Both the position numbers and the translations under genes were made by a program. DNA of 64,000 nucleotides from Iamia sp963728655 (GTDB taxonomy: Bacteria; Actinomycetota; Acidimicrobiia; Acidimicrobiales; Iamiaceae). Location of the stretch: assembly GCA_963728655.1 (NCBI GenBank), contig CAVSLD010000001.1, forward strand, positions 248,001-312,000, written 5' to 3'. Shown here in pieces: positions 1-8,125 of the stretch (within the stretch, counting starts at the first letter, position 1; each line of letters starts with the position of its first letter). The notes beneath the pieces were generated by a model that was not told where the DNA came from, did not search any database, and saw only the letters and a program-made list of their open reading frames with translations.

Positions 1-688
1 AACACGTCCTCCAGGTCGCGGGGCGCGACCCGCTCGGTGGTCAGCACCGCCCGGTCGATGCGGTCGAGGCGGAACCAGCGCCCGCCCCGTCGTCGGCGGC
101 ACCACCCGAGCAGGTACCAGTGGTCCCGGGTGAGGGCGTAGGTGAGGGGCTCGACAGGACGCCGCTCGGTGCTCTTGCCTCCGGCGTCGGTGTAGTCGAG
201 CACCACGACGACCTGGTCGCGGATCGCCTCGTCGACGATCCGGGCGGCGCCGCGGCCGGTCGGGCCGCCGGGGCGCGCCGCGGGCGTCGGTGCCGGCCTC
301 GGCCCGGTAGTGGATCCGCCCGCCCAGGGCGGCGGCCGCCTCGCGGTCCTCGGGCCGCATGGCCCCCAGGAGCTTGGTCGAGCGCGGTCCGCCCGTCGGG
401 GGCGAAGGGCAGGTCGCGCGCCACGGCGAGGGCCACCGCGAGGGCGGTGGCCTCCCGGGCCGAGAAGGTGAGCGGGGGCAGGGTGGCGGCGGGGTCGAGG
501 ACGTAGCCGCCACCGGGCCCCGCCGTGGCCCACACCGGCACGCCGGCCTCCTGGAGGGCGGTGACGTCGCGCTTGACGGTCCGGGTGGCCACCTCGAACC
601 GCTCGGCCAGCTGGGCGCCGGTGCGGCCACGGGGCCCGGCGGCGCGCAGCTCCTCGGCGAGGGCGTAGAGGCGGTCGGTGCGGTTCAC
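1..688 (-). pseudogene. WYL-domain (YafY-like) regulator, frameshifted, cut by the window edge
   Basis: From a GTG at 688 the first ~95 residues form a DeoR/YafY-type winged helix-turn-helix (about residues 20-60, with a TRTVKRDVTALQEAG recognition segment). The frame then breaks near 371-374, where one extra base converts a natural ALDKLLGAMRPED reading into ALDQAPGG. A second change is needed near 255-300, because the hallmark HWYLLGW of the WYL domain is encoded at about 100-122 in another frame, followed by WFRLDRIDRAV running off the left edge. WYL regulators sense ligands or nucleic acids and repress or activate neighbouring genes. The gene is divergent from the hydrolase at 746, 57 bases away, which it may control (inference). 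Every segment still has strong GC3 coding character, so base errors are as likely as true decay. Confidence 0.7.
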
Positions 689-745
689 GGGTGTCCGGTA
701 GACGGTGACAGGACGGTGTCACCAGGAGAGGCGCACGGTAGCCCC

Positions 746-1615
746 ATGACCGACGCACCTGCCCCCACCCGCCTCCTCGACCGGCCCGACGGCCGCACCG
801 TCGCGGTCGACGTCACCGGCCCCGACGACGCGCCCGTCGTCGTGCTGCTCCACTCCTCGCCCGGCTCCCGGTGCTTCGACCCCGACCCCGACGTCACCGC
901 CGCCGCCGGGGTCCGCCTCGTCACCGTGGACCGCCCCGGCTACGGCGCCTCGTCGCCATGGCCCGAGGGCACCGTGCCGTCCCTCGCAGCCGGCGCCGAC
1001 GACGTGGCCGCGACCCTCGACGAGCTGGCCGTGGACGACGCCGCGGTGGTGGGGTGGTCCGCCGGGGGGCGGGTCGCCGCCGGCGTCGCCGCCCGCCACC
1101 CGGACCGGGTCCGCGCCCTCGCCCTCGTCGGCACGCCGTCGCCGGCCGACGACTCGTGGATCCCGCCCGAGCACCAGGCCATGCTCGACCCCCTGCGCGC
1201 CGACCCGGGCACCGCGACCGCCTCGCTCACCGCCATCCTCTCCCGGTTCCTGGGCGAGGACCCCGAGGTGGCCCTGGCCTCCAACACCGGGGAGGCCGAC
1301 GCCGCCCTGCTGGTCGACCCCGCGGTGCGGGCCCGGGTCCTGCGCATGCACGCCGAGGCCCTGCGCCAGGGGCCCGTGGGCATCGCCGCCGACATCGTCG
1401 CCGACCAGGTCGCCGACTGGGGCTACGACCCGACCTCCATCGGCGCCCCGGCCCACCTCTTCTCCAGCGAGGACGACTTCATCACCCCGAGCCACCTGCG
1501 GTGGTGGGCCGACGCCATGGTCGACAGCACCACCCACACCACCTCGGGGATCGGCCACATGCTCGTCGTGACCCAGTGGGCCGAGGTCCTGGGCTCCGCC
1601 GGGCACCCCTGCTGA
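746..1615 (+). CDS. alpha/beta hydrolase
   Basis: A 289-residue alpha/beta hydrolase of the MhpC/proline-iminopeptidase type. VVLLHSSPGS at about residues 35-45 supplies the oxyanion loop, GWSAGG near residue 106 is the nucleophile elbow, DD in SSEDDFITP near 245 the acid, and the His in GIGHML near 270 the base. Length and motif order are normal for single-domain members. No signal peptide is present, so it should be cytoplasmic. The ATG at 746 follows a GGAGAGG stretch about 15 bases upstream, which is rather far. It is divergent from the WYL-type regulator ending at 688, an arrangement often seen for a regulator and its target. The substrate cannot be read from sequence; hydrolases of this group cleave esters, epoxides or C-C bonds. 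Confidence 0.85.
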   Translation: MTDAPAPTRLLDRPDGRTVAVDVTGPDDAPVVVLLHSSPGSRCFDPDPDVTAAAGVRLVTVDRPGYGASSPWPEGTVPSLAAGADDVAATLDELAVDDAAVVGWSAGGRVAAGVAARHPDRVRALALVGTPSPADDSWIPPEHQAMLDPLRADPGTATASLTAILSRFLGEDPEVALASNTGEADAALLVDPAVRARVLRMHAEALRQGPVGIAADIVADQVADWGYDPTSIGAPAHLFSSEDDFITPSHLRWWADAMVDSTTHTTSGIGHMLVVTQWAEVLGSAGHPC

Positions 1616-1664
1616 GCTCGGAGCGGGCCGCCGGCCCGGCCCGCCGCTCTGCGAGGCTGGGGCC

Positions 1665-2354
1665 ATGGCCGCGCCGCCGCCCCGTGACGCCCCGGACCCG
1701 TCCCACCGTCGGGTGGCGACCACCAAGCGGCGGGGCCGGATGACCGAGGCCAAGCGCCAGGCCCTCGCGACCCTCGGGCCCGGCCTCGGTGTCGTGCTCG
1801 ACGACCGGCCCCTCGCCGACCAGCTCGACACCGCCTTCGGGCGCCGGGCGCCCCGCCTGCTCGACGTGGGCTCGGGGAGCGGCGACGCCACCGTGGCGTG
1901 GGCCCGGGACCACCCCGACCACGACGTGCTCGCGGTCGACCTGCACCGGCCCAGCCTGGTGGCCGCCCTCGCCGCGGTGGGCTCCTCGGGGTTGGCCAAC
2001 GTGCGGGTGGCCGACGTCGACGGGCGCGAGGTGCTGGACCGGGCCGAGCCCTTCGACCTCGACCACGTCCGGTTGCTGTTCCCGGACCCGTGGCCCAAGC
2101 GCCGCCACCACCACCGGCGCCTGGTGGACGAGGCCTTCGTCGTCCAGGTGGCTGCGGTCCTGCCCCGTGGCGGCACCCTCCACCTGGCGACCGACTGGGA
2201 CGACTACGCCGACGCGGTGCGGGCCCTGCTGGCCGCCTCGCCCTCGTTCACCCTCGTGGAGGGCCCCGCTCCGGCCCGGCCCCCCACCCCCTACGAGCGC
2301 ACCGGGCTGGAGGCGGGCCGCCGGATCAGCGACCTGGTGGCCGTCCGCCGCTGA
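1665..2354 (+). CDS. trmB: tRNA (guanine-N7)-methyltransferase TrmB
   Basis: Methylates G46 of many tRNAs using S-adenosylmethionine. The 229-residue protein carries the family signature in order: the N-terminal TTKRRGRMTEAK segment, the SAM site LLDVGSGSGDAT near residues 65-77, the diagnostic LFPDPWPKRRHHHRRLV near 138-155, TDWDDYA near 178, and the C-terminal TPYERTGLEAGR. Starting at the ATG at 1665 keeps the usual basic N-terminal segment; a later ATG (residue 26) would remove it. It lies 49 bases downstream of the hydrolase on the same strand and may share its transcript. Length is typical for bacterial TrmB. Confidence 0.95.
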   Translation: MAAPPPRDAPDPSHRRVATTKRRGRMTEAKRQALATLGPGLGVVLDDRPLADQLDTAFGRRAPRLLDVGSGSGDATVAWARDHPDHDVLAVDLHRPSLVAALAAVGSSGLANVRVADVDGREVLDRAEPFDLDHVRLLFPDPWPKRRHHHRRLVDEAFVVQVAAVLPRGGTLHLATDWDDYADAVRALLAASPSFTLVEGPAPARPPTPYERTGLEAGRRISDLVAVRR

Positions 2355-2385
2355 CGGACGCGGGCGACGGGGCGGGACGGGGCCC

Positions 2386-3006
2386 TCACGGGGTGTCCCA
2401 CGGCAGCGGGGCCAGGTCGCGGGGGCCGGCGTCGAGCAGCCCGACGATGGCGTCGGCGGCGACCGGTCGTCCGGCCCAGGCGTCGACGCCCACGTTGATC
2501 TGGCGGCCGTGCTGGCGCCACGTGTCGTGCACGTGGCCGTGCAGCAGCCAGGTGCCGTCGTCGGCGGGGCGGTGCGCCTCGAAGCGGTCCTCGTCGTGGC
2601 TGTCGCCACGGTGGGGGAAGTGACTGAGGCGCACGGTGCGGCCGTCGACCTCGAGCTCGGCGGCGTCGTCGATGGTGGCGAAGCCGACCTCGTGGTAGCG
2701 GTCACGCCACCGCTCGGCCCGGTCACGGTCGGGGTGGCCCGGCCAGCAGCGGTCGTGGTTGCCGGCGACGAGGTGCTTGGTGCCGGTGAGGCGGGCGACG
2801 TGGGGGAGGGAGCGCTCGAGGAGGCCCATGGCCACGTCGCCCAGCACCCACACCACGTCGTCGGGCGCGACGACCTCGTTCCAGCGGGCCACGAGGGCCT
2901 CGTCCATCTCGTCGACGCCGGCGTCGGTGTCGGGGAAGGGGCGGCCGCAGTAGCGGCTGATGTTGCGGTGCCCGAGGTGGAGGTCCGAGCTGAACCAGAC
3001 GGCCAC
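2386..3006 (-). CDS. calcineurin-like metallophosphoesterase
   Basis: A compact phosphoesterase of about 206 residues with a binuclear metal site. Visible motifs are SSDLHLGH at the very N-terminus, GDVAMG, GNHDRC, LSHFPHRGD and LHGHVHDTW, the five conserved blocks of the family (DxH, GDx, GNHD/E, H, GHxH). The small size and the DLHLGH start resemble bacteriophage-type and YfcE-like phosphodiesterases. I place the start at the GTG at 3006 because a GAGGAGGAG ribosome site sits directly upstream; reading back to 3042 would bury that site inside the gene. Tail-to-tail with trmB with only about 30 bases between. Substrate unknown; nucleotide or nucleic-acid phosphodiesters are possible. Confidence 0.85.
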   Translation of the reverse strand: MAVWFSSDLHLGHRNISRYCGRPFPDTDAGVDEMDEALVARWNEVVAPDDVVWVLGDVAMGLLERSLPHVARLTGTKHLVAGNHDRCWPGHPDRDRAERWRDRYHEVGFATIDDAAELEVDGRTVRLSHFPHRGDSHDEDRFEAHRPADDGTWLLHGHVHDTWRQHGRQINVGVDAWAGRPVAADAIVGLLDAGPRDLAPLPWDTP

Positions 3007-3069
3007 GGCCTCCTCCTCTCCGTCGACGACCGGGTCCTCCACGCTACGGGCCTGCGACGGGGGCCCTGG

Positions 3070-4017
3070 TCAGGTCGGGACGAGGGCCTCGTCGACCGGG
3101 CTCGGCGCCCGGCCCCGCTCGGACAGGGTGGTGAGGGCCACGCCGGCGACGAGGACCACGCCGCCGACGACGACCAGGGGACCGGGGACCTCGTCGAAGA
3201 GCACCACGCCGCCCACGCTCGACAGCACCGGTTCGAGGAGGATGGCCACCGACACGAGGGTGGGGCTCAGCCACCGCACCGACCAGGTGAACGACGAGTG
3301 GCCCACCATCTGGGGCACGAGGGCCAGGCCCACCGCCGCGACCCAGAACCCCATCGGGTAGGGGCCGTCACCCGGCGCCACGAGCAGGCCGAGGGGCAGC
3401 ACGGTGAGGAACCCGACGCCGGTGACGATCGACGTCCACGCCCAGAGGCCGAGGCCCCGCTGCTGCACCGAGCGCCCGAGGAGCAGGTGGGCGGCGAAGG
3501 TGAGGGCGGCCACCAGGGCGAGGGCGTCGCCCAGCAGGGGGTTGCTGCCGGGGTCGGAGCCGCCACCGTCGCCCAGCGCCACCAGGGCGCCGCCGCCCAC
3601 GGCGACGGCGATGCCGGCCATGGTCCGGGCCGAGGGCCGCTCGCCCCGCAGCCACAGGAGCAGCGCCACCCACACCGGCACCGTGGTCACGAGGGTGACG
3701 CTGGCGGCGATGGAGGTGAAGGCCAGCGACGGCAGCCAGGTGGCGAAGTGCACGCCGAGGAGGAGCCCGCCCACGACGGTGCGGCGCCGGGTGCCCGGGG
3801 GCAGCGGCCCCCGCCGACGCCCCGGCCGCAGCCAGCTGGTGCTGGCCAGGGCGCAGGTGACGCCCATGCGTGACAGCGCCAGCAGCAGCCCGCCCCCGAG
3901 GGTCCCGGTGCCGGCGGCGTCGTAGGCGGCCCGGGTGAACAGGGCACCGGTGGAGACGGCCACCACGCCGGCGGCCAGGACGGCTCCCAGGAGCAGGGCC
4001 CGCGGCCGGGCCGTCAC
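3070..4017 (-). CDS. EamA/DMT-family transporter
   Basis: A 315-residue integral membrane protein with ten predicted hydrophobic segments in two halves, the drug/metabolite transporter (EamA) pattern. The first half ends near residue 150 after a TTVPVWVALLLW segment; the second begins near 165 (LLGDALALVAAL). Conserved Pro and Gly in the fourth helix of each repeat (VPVW; LLEPVLSSVGG) match the family. Members export amino acids, metabolites or drugs, and the substrate cannot be called here. Sixty-three bases separate its stop from the metallophosphoesterase start on the same strand, so the two may be co-transcribed. Confidence 0.85.
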   Translation of the reverse strand: MTARPRALLLGAVLAAGVVAVSTGALFTRAAYDAAGTGTLGGGLLLALSRMGVTCALASTSWLRPGRRRGPLPPGTRRRTVVGGLLLGVHFATWLPSLAFTSIAASVTLVTTVPVWVALLLWLRGERPSARTMAGIAVAVGGGALVALGDGGGSDPGSNPLLGDALALVAALTFAAHLLLGRSVQQRGLGLWAWTSIVTGVGFLTVLPLGLLVAPGDGPYPMGFWVAAVGLALVPQMVGHSSFTWSVRWLSPTLVSVAILLEPVLSSVGGVVLFDEVPGPLVVVGGVVLVAGVALTTLSERGRAPSPVDEALVPT

Positions 4018-4190
4018 GGGCGCGCCGCAGGGCCCTCCGGGGCGGCGTCGCGCTGGTCGGGTCCGGCCACCCGACGACGGTACCGGCCGTCCCCGGGGCC
4101 GCCGCGGCCGGTCGCGCGGGACGGCCGCGACGCCCCGGCGGGGGATCGCCCCCGGGCCCGGGCGGGCGGACCTGTACCATCGGGCCGCGA

Positions 4191-4279
4191 GGAGAGGTGC
4201 CGGAGTCAGGCCGATCGGGCCTCCCTGCTAAGGAGGTGTGGGGTCACACCCACCGTGGGTTCAAATCCCACCCTCTCCG
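4191..4279 (+). tRNA. tRNA-Ser (GCU)
   Basis: Class II cloverleaf of 89 bases. The acceptor arm GGAGAGG pairs with CCTCTCC (4272-4278), followed by discriminator G. The anticodon stem CCTCC/GGAGG closes the loop CTGCTAA, giving anticodon GCT for AGC/AGU serine codons. A long variable arm (TGTGGGG...CCCACC region) precedes the T-arm GTGGG-TTCAAAT-CCCAC. CCA is not encoded. A TACCAT -10-like box lies at 4175-4180, about ten bases ahead of the 5' end. Confidence 0.95.
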
Positions 4280-4368
4280 CCGACCGGGCCGGGTCCCTCC
4301 GGGGGCCCGGCCCTCGTCGTCGCCGGGGTCCCGGTACCCTCGGCCCCGGCCCGTCGGGAGGACGAGCG

Positions 4369-4830
4369 GTGGGACACGAGGAGCAGACGTCGCTGGAGCG
4401 GGCCGTGGCCGGCGGGGCCATGGGCGTGGTGCGCTCGTTCAACCCCCGGCTCCTGCTCGGCTACGTGCTGGCCCTGACCCTCCTCGGCGGGTGCGTCGGC
4501 ATCGCCGCCCTCGTCGGGTCCGACGACGCCGACCCGCCCCCGCCCGACCTGCGGGCCCGGGCCGAGCTGGTCCGAGCCGACGACTCCGACGTGCGCATCG
4601 AGGCCACCTCGCGGACCCTCGAGGTCCGGGTGCCCGTCATGACGACCGACGCGCTGAGCTGGCTGCGCCAGCTGGTCGAGGACCTCGACCTCCCGCTCGG
4701 CCTGGCCGACCGCATGGCGTCGACCACCGCGGCCGACGGCTCGCAGCAGGTGCAGGAGCGGGCCCTCGAGGTCACGTGGGAGCAGGTGCCCACCGAGGGC
4801 CTCCGCGTCGCCCTCCGCACCGAGCCCTGA
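4369..4830 (+). CDS. single-pass membrane protein, unknown function
   Basis: About 153 residues: a short cytoplasmic N-terminus, one hydrophobic segment near residues 28-52 (LLLGYVLALTLLGGC...), then a charged, Asp/Glu-rich soluble domain of about 100 residues ending AVSL-like strands (ALEVTWEQVPTEGLRVALRTEP). The topology suggests a domain outside the membrane. The start is the GTG at 4369 preceded by GGGAGG; reading further upstream would run into the tRNA. A TACCCT -10-like box at 4335-4340 fits a short leader. I do not recognise the family; nothing nearby suggests its job. Confidence 0.65.
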   Translation: MGHEEQTSLERAVAGGAMGVVRSFNPRLLLGYVLALTLLGGCVGIAALVGSDDADPPPPDLRARAELVRADDSDVRIEATSRTLEVRVPVMTTDALSWLRQLVEDLDLPLGLADRMASTTAADGSQQVQERALEVTWEQVPTEGLRVALRTEP

Positions 4831-4907
4831 CACCGTCGATCGCCGGCCCCCGGCTCCGCAGAGATCGCGGTCTCGTGGCGATGTGACGGCCTTCACGTCA
4901 TCAGTTC

Positions 4908-4936
4908 TTGCCTTTCGTAACGGCTTCGTCATATGT
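4908..4936 (+). promoter_or_regulatory. predicted vegetative promoter of the first lysozyme-like gene
   Basis: TTGCCT (4908-4913) and ATATGT (4931-4936) are separated by exactly 17 bases inside a noticeably AT-richer patch (about 4885-4945) of an otherwise extremely GC-rich region. The downstream leader of about 115 bases holds a 7-bp inverted repeat, GGTGCCC (4958-4964) with GGGCACC (4994-5000), then runs to the GTG at 5058. Confidence 0.5.
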
Positions 4937-5057
4937 TGGCGCCTCAGCCGCCACCGGGGTGCCCTCCCCCTTCCTCGAGCATCGCCGCTCGCCGGGCACC
5001 TCCCCGCCGCCTCCGGGCCGGGCGAGATGCGGACCCTCGACCAAGGACAGACACCTC

Positions 5058-5414
5058 GTGAAGCGCCTCCTCCTCCCCCTCCTCCTCGTTGCCGGCCTGG
5101 CCCTCGGTGCCACCGCCTGCACCCCCGAGGACGTGTCGAGGGACGCCATCCAGAAGTGGTTCCCGGACTGGGCCGAGGCCAAGGCCATCCGGGTGGCCGA
5201 CTGCGAGTCCCGCCTCCAGCCCGACGCGGTCAGCCCCGGCGGCGGCAACTGGGGCCTGTTCCAGATCAACCGGGCCGCCTGGGAGCGGACGGTCAACGAC
5301 ATGGGCTACAGCTGGAACCAGATGACCGACGCCTACATCAACTCGAAGGTGGCGCTGCACATCTTCAAGGTGGCCGGCAACAGCTGGAGCCCGTGGGGCT
5401 GCCGCGGCGCCTGA
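5058..5414 (+). CDS. lysozyme/transglycosylase-like lipoprotein, copy 1
   Basis: A 118-residue secreted lipoprotein. Residues 1-21 are a signal peptide ending in the lipobox GATAC, so the mature protein is probably anchored by Cys21. The mature part is a minimal lysozyme-like (SLT/goose-lysozyme-type) fold: DCESRLQPDAVS, whose Glu is the likely catalytic acid, then GLFQIN and the C-terminal NSWSPWGC, which could close a disulfide with the Cys before the Glu. Such proteins cleave or bind peptidoglycan outside the membrane. The GTG start follows a long leader with its own promoter (4908-4936). The next gene is a diverged tandem copy. Whether it is catalytically active cannot be told from one Glu; a structural or inhibitor role is possible. 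Confidence 0.8.
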   Translation: MKRLLLPLLLVAGLALGATACTPEDVSRDAIQKWFPDWAEAKAIRVADCESRLQPDAVSPGGGNWGLFQINRAAWERTVNDMGYSWNQMTDAYINSKVALHIFKVAGNSWSPWGCRGA

Positions 5415-5442
5415 CGCCGGGCCCCCAGCAGAGATCCTCGAC

Positions 5443-5471
5443 CCGGGGCGGCGCCACTGGCGCCGCCCCGG
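5443..5471. terminator. intrinsic terminator-like hairpin
   Basis: Perfect 13-bp inverted repeat: CCGGGGCGGCGCC (5443-5455), loop ACT, GGCGCCGCCCCGG (5459-5471). It lies 29 bases after the stop of the first lysozyme-like gene. There is no T-tract, which is usual in high-GC actinobacteria. Confidence 0.65.
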
Positions 5472-5530
5472 TCGCGTCCGCCCGCACGCCCGGTGCTCAC
5501 GAGCGGACGTGACGGACCGATGGACATCCC

Positions 5531-5914
5531 ATGACAGCCCCGCGACCCACCCGGCGCCGTGGCGTGACCGTGGCGCTGGCCGCCGTCCTCGCCGCCGCCC
5601 TGCTGCTCGGGGCCACCGCCTGCACGCCCGAGGTGATCTCCGAGCAGGCCATCCGCACGACCTTCCCGGCCTCGGTCCAGGAGAAGGCCATCCGGGTCGC
5701 CACCTGCGAGTCCCGCATGCAGCCCGACGCGGTGAGTCGCAGCGGCGACTACGGCCTGTTCCAGATCAACAAGGTGACCTGGGAGAAGACGGTGAAGGGC
5801 TGGGGCTACACCTGGGACGAGATGTTCGACGCCGAGGCCAACGCCGACGTCGCCTACCGGATCTACAAGCTGGCCGGCAACAGCTGGAGCCCGTGGAGCT
5901 GCCGCGGCGCCTGA
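5531..5914 (+). CDS. lysozyme/transglycosylase-like lipoprotein, copy 2
   Basis: A 127-residue paralog of the preceding gene, on the same strand 116 bases downstream. It has a longer, Arg-rich signal peptide (TRRRGVTVALAAVLAAALLLGATAC) with lipobox GATAC at about residues 27-31. The mature part keeps TPEVIS, the CESRMQPDAVS block with the putative catalytic Glu, GLFQIN, and the C-terminal NSWSPWSCRGA, but differs through most of the middle. The two copies share an identical GNSWSPW...CRGA tail, evidence of an old tandem duplication. A terminator hairpin lies between them, so copy 2 probably has its own promoter. Role as for copy 1: peptidoglycan cleavage or binding at the cell surface. Confidence 0.8.
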   Translation: MTAPRPTRRRGVTVALAAVLAAALLLGATACTPEVISEQAIRTTFPASVQEKAIRVATCESRMQPDAVSRSGDYGLFQINKVTWEKTVKGWGYTWDEMFDAEANADVAYRIYKLAGNSWSPWSCRGA

Positions 5915-5929
5915 CCGGCGCAGGGCGGG

Positions 5930-5972
5930 GCGCAGCTCGGCCCGGCGCAGCTCGGCCCGGCTCGGCCCGGCG
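5930..5972. repeat. short tandem repeat after the second lysozyme-like gene
   Basis: GCGCAGCTCGGCCCG occurs twice head to tail (5930-5944 and 5945-5959), followed by a shortened third unit GCTCGGCCCG. It is non-coding and sits just after the stop at 5914. No hairpin of note. Confidence 0.6.
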
Positions 5973-6020
5973 CGCCGGTGCCGGCGTGACCGATGACCGC
6001 GCCGGCCACCGACGGGTCGG

Positions 6021-6049
6021 TCGACTCCCTACCGACCGGTAGGTAGGGT
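6021..6049 (+). promoter_or_regulatory. promoter with embedded TetR-type operator for the acyl-ACP desaturase
   Basis: TCGACT (6021-6026), a 17-base spacer and TAGGGT (6044-6049) make a plausible promoter; the GTG start at 6056 is 6 bases past the -10, so the mRNA is likely leaderless. The spacer holds an inverted repeat, CCTACC-GACC-GGTAGG (6028-6043), of the kind bound by TetR-family lipid regulators. No tetR gene adjoins it, so the regulator would act in trans. Confidence 0.55.
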
Positions 6050-6055
6050 GGGGTC

Positions 6056-6991
6056 GTGCTTCCCCCCGCCACCCTCGTCCGCGACCTCACGCCCACCCTC
6101 GAGGGGCTCGTGGACCGCCACCTGGCCACCAGCAAGGAGTGGTTCCCCCACGAGCTGGTGCCGTGGGAGCGGGGCGACGCCGGCACCGCTGCCGCCACCT
6201 GGGACGGCGAGGCCCACCCGCTGCCCGACGCCGTGCGCTCCTCGCTGTTCGTGAACCTGCTGACCGAGGACAACCTGCCGTACTACTTCGCCACCATCGA
6301 CGGGGTCTTCGGCGCCGGCGACGCCTGGGGCACCTGGTCCCGGCGGTGGACCGCCGAGGAGGGCCGCCACTCCATCGTCATCCGCGACTACCTCACCGTC
6401 GCCGGCCTGGTGGACCCCGTCGCCCTCGAGCGGGCCCGCATGCACCAGGTCTCCCACGGGGTGGTGCCCGAGCCCGCCACCCCCCTCGACGCCCTCGTCT
6501 ACGTCGCCCTCCAGGAGCTGGCCACCCGCATCGCCCACCGCGCCACCGGCAAGCTGCTCGACGACCGGGCCGGCTACGAGGTCATGGCCCGGGTCGCGGC
6601 CGACGAGAACCTGCACCACCTGCTCTACCGCGACCTCGTCAGCGCCGCCCTCGAGATCGATCCGTCGGCCGCCGTCGAGGCCATCGAGCGCCAGGTGACC
6701 GACTTCGAGATGCCCGGCACCGGCATCGTCGACTTCGAGGCCCACGCCATGGCCATCGCCAAGGCCGGCATCTACGACCTGGAGATCCACCACGACCAGA
6801 TCCTCGTGCCCGTGGTCCTGCGCCACTGGGGCCTCGAGGGCCTGGAGGGCCTGACCCCGGAGGCCGACGAGGCCCGCACCCGCCTGCTGCGCCGCATCGA
6901 GCGCATCGGTCGGGCCGGGCGTCGCCTGGCCGCACGCTGGGTCGAGTCCGGGGCCCGTCCCACCGCCGAGCGGGTGCCCGTCCCGGCCTGA
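6056..6991 (+). CDS. acyl-ACP desaturase (FA_desaturase_2)
   Basis: Soluble di-iron desaturase of 311 residues that would introduce a double bond into an acyl-ACP (or acyl-CoA) using O2 and reduced ferredoxin. Iron-ligand motifs of the family are visible: the Glu in LLTEDNLPYY near residue 70, EEGRH near 101-105, and DENLHH near 183-188. Length is close to the mycobacterial DesA proteins (about 275-340 residues). The GTG start directly follows a promoter with an embedded TetR-like operator. It ends 20 bases before the convergent esterase. The likely role is membrane-lipid unsaturation; the regiochemistry is not predictable. Confidence 0.88.
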   Translation: MLPPATLVRDLTPTLEGLVDRHLATSKEWFPHELVPWERGDAGTAAATWDGEAHPLPDAVRSSLFVNLLTEDNLPYYFATIDGVFGAGDAWGTWSRRWTAEEGRHSIVIRDYLTVAGLVDPVALERARMHQVSHGVVPEPATPLDALVYVALQELATRIAHRATGKLLDDRAGYEVMARVAADENLHHLLYRDLVSAALEIDPSAAVEAIERQVTDFEMPGTGIVDFEAHAMAIAKAGIYDLEIHHDQILVPVVLRHWGLEGLEGLTPEADEARTRLLRRIERIGRAGRRLAARWVESGARPTAERVPVPA

Positions 6992-7011
6992 GTCGGCGTC
7001 CCGGGCTCATC

Positions 7012-8073
7012 TCAGCCCTTGCCCTGGGGCCGGTCGGTGGCCACGCAGTCCCGCAGGAACCCGAGCAGCGCCGGGGTGACGATGGTGTCGCCCGGCTGTC
7101 CCACCGCCGCGTTCACCCCGGCGTGGTCGAGGGGTCGGGCGTCGAGCACCTCGACGGGGATGCGGAAGGCCCGCAGCGCGGCCGCCATCTCGTCGGTGGC
7201 GGTGCGGCGGGCGACCTCGCCCCGGGTGACGAGGAACATGTCCGGTGTGCCCTGCTTGGGGCGCACCAGCCGGAGCGGCGACGCCGCGTCCCACCGGGTC
7301 GGGTCGTCGCCCAGGGCGTTGCGGTACATGACCTCGGTCAGGCCCCCCGCCGCGGCCTCGGTGCGCGGGTCGTAGCGGGTGTCGAGGGAGACCACGCACG
7401 GCACCTGGCCGGGCTCCACGCCGGCGGCGCCCAGGTAGGACGGGTCGACGCCGGCCAGGGTCACCAGGAAGGCGCCGGCCGAGTGGCCCATGAGCACGAT
7501 GCGGTCGGGGTCGACGCCGAGGGCGGCCCCCTCGTCGGCCAGCCAGGCCACCGCCGCGGCCACGTCCTCGACGTGGGTGGGGTGCTGCACCCGGCCGGGG
7601 TCCGATGACGGCGGGTCGGGGGAGAGGCGGTAGTTGACGCTGGCGAAGGCCCAGCCCTCGCGATGGGCCAGACGCACCTTGTCGGCCACCTGGTTGCCCT
7701 TGTCGCCGACGGCGAAGCCGCCACCGTGCACGTAGACCAGAACAGGGACCGGGCGGCACGGGTCCGGGCGCGCCGGCACGGTGAGGTCGAGCGAGACCAG
7801 GTCCGGGTCGACGCCGGGTGGCACCGGGTCGCGGTAGGCGACGGTGCGGGTCGAGGCCGCGCCCGACGGGCAGGACCCGGAGGGCGCCGTGGGGGACGGT
7901 GCGGTGCTGCCCGGAGCGGTGGTCGCCGGCCCCTCCGCGGTGGGGGCGTCGGTCGGGGGGCTGCACGCCGTCAGCGCGCCCACCAGGGCGACGGCGGCCA
8001 CCGCGGCCCGGGGGCGCCGATGCCCCGCGGGGCGCACAGCGGGGCGGGGCGTGGGTCGGGGCACCGAGGACAT
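7012..8073 (-). CDS. lipoprotein alpha/beta-hydrolase esterase (BD-FAE-like)
   Basis: A 353-residue exported lipoprotein. An Arg-rich n-region and hydrophobic stretch end in the lipobox GALTAC near residues 32-37, followed by a Thr/Pro/Ala-rich linker to about residue 65. The catalytic domain has YVHGGGF near residue 115 (HGGG oxyanion motif), GHSAGAF near 196 (nucleophile Ser), and DHAGV near the C-terminus supplying the base. This layout matches the BD-FAE and hormone-sensitive-lipase-like esterases acting on acylated sugars or short esters. It is convergent with the desaturase. The natural substrate is unknown. Confidence 0.8.
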   Translation of the reverse strand: MSSVPRPTPRPAVRPAGHRRPRAAVAAVALVGALTACSPPTDAPTAEGPATTAPGSTAPSPTAPSGSCPSGAASTRTVAYRDPVPPGVDPDLVSLDLTVPARPDPCRPVPVLVYVHGGGFAVGDKGNQVADKVRLAHREGWAFASVNYRLSPDPPSSDPGRVQHPTHVEDVAAAVAWLADEGAALGVDPDRIVLMGHSAGAFLVTLAGVDPSYLGAAGVEPGQVPCVVSLDTRYDPRTEAAAGGLTEVMYRNALGDDPTRWDAASPLRLVRPKQGTPDMFLVTRGEVARRTATDEMAAALRAFRIPVEVLDARPLDHAGVNAAVGQPGDTIVTPALLGFLRDCVATDRPQGKG

Positions 8074-8125
8074 CCTGGGGCCCCAGTGTGGTCGCCGCCG
8101 GCGGGGCGCGCCGGGCGGCGGTGGG

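Noticed and set aside
4937..5057. Possible cyclic di-AMP (ydaO-type) riboswitch in the leader of the first lysozyme-like gene
   Set aside because: Such leaders often precede cell-wall hydrolases in actinobacteria, and a GGTGCCC/GGGCACC stem is present, but I could not find the conserved riboswitch core sequences.
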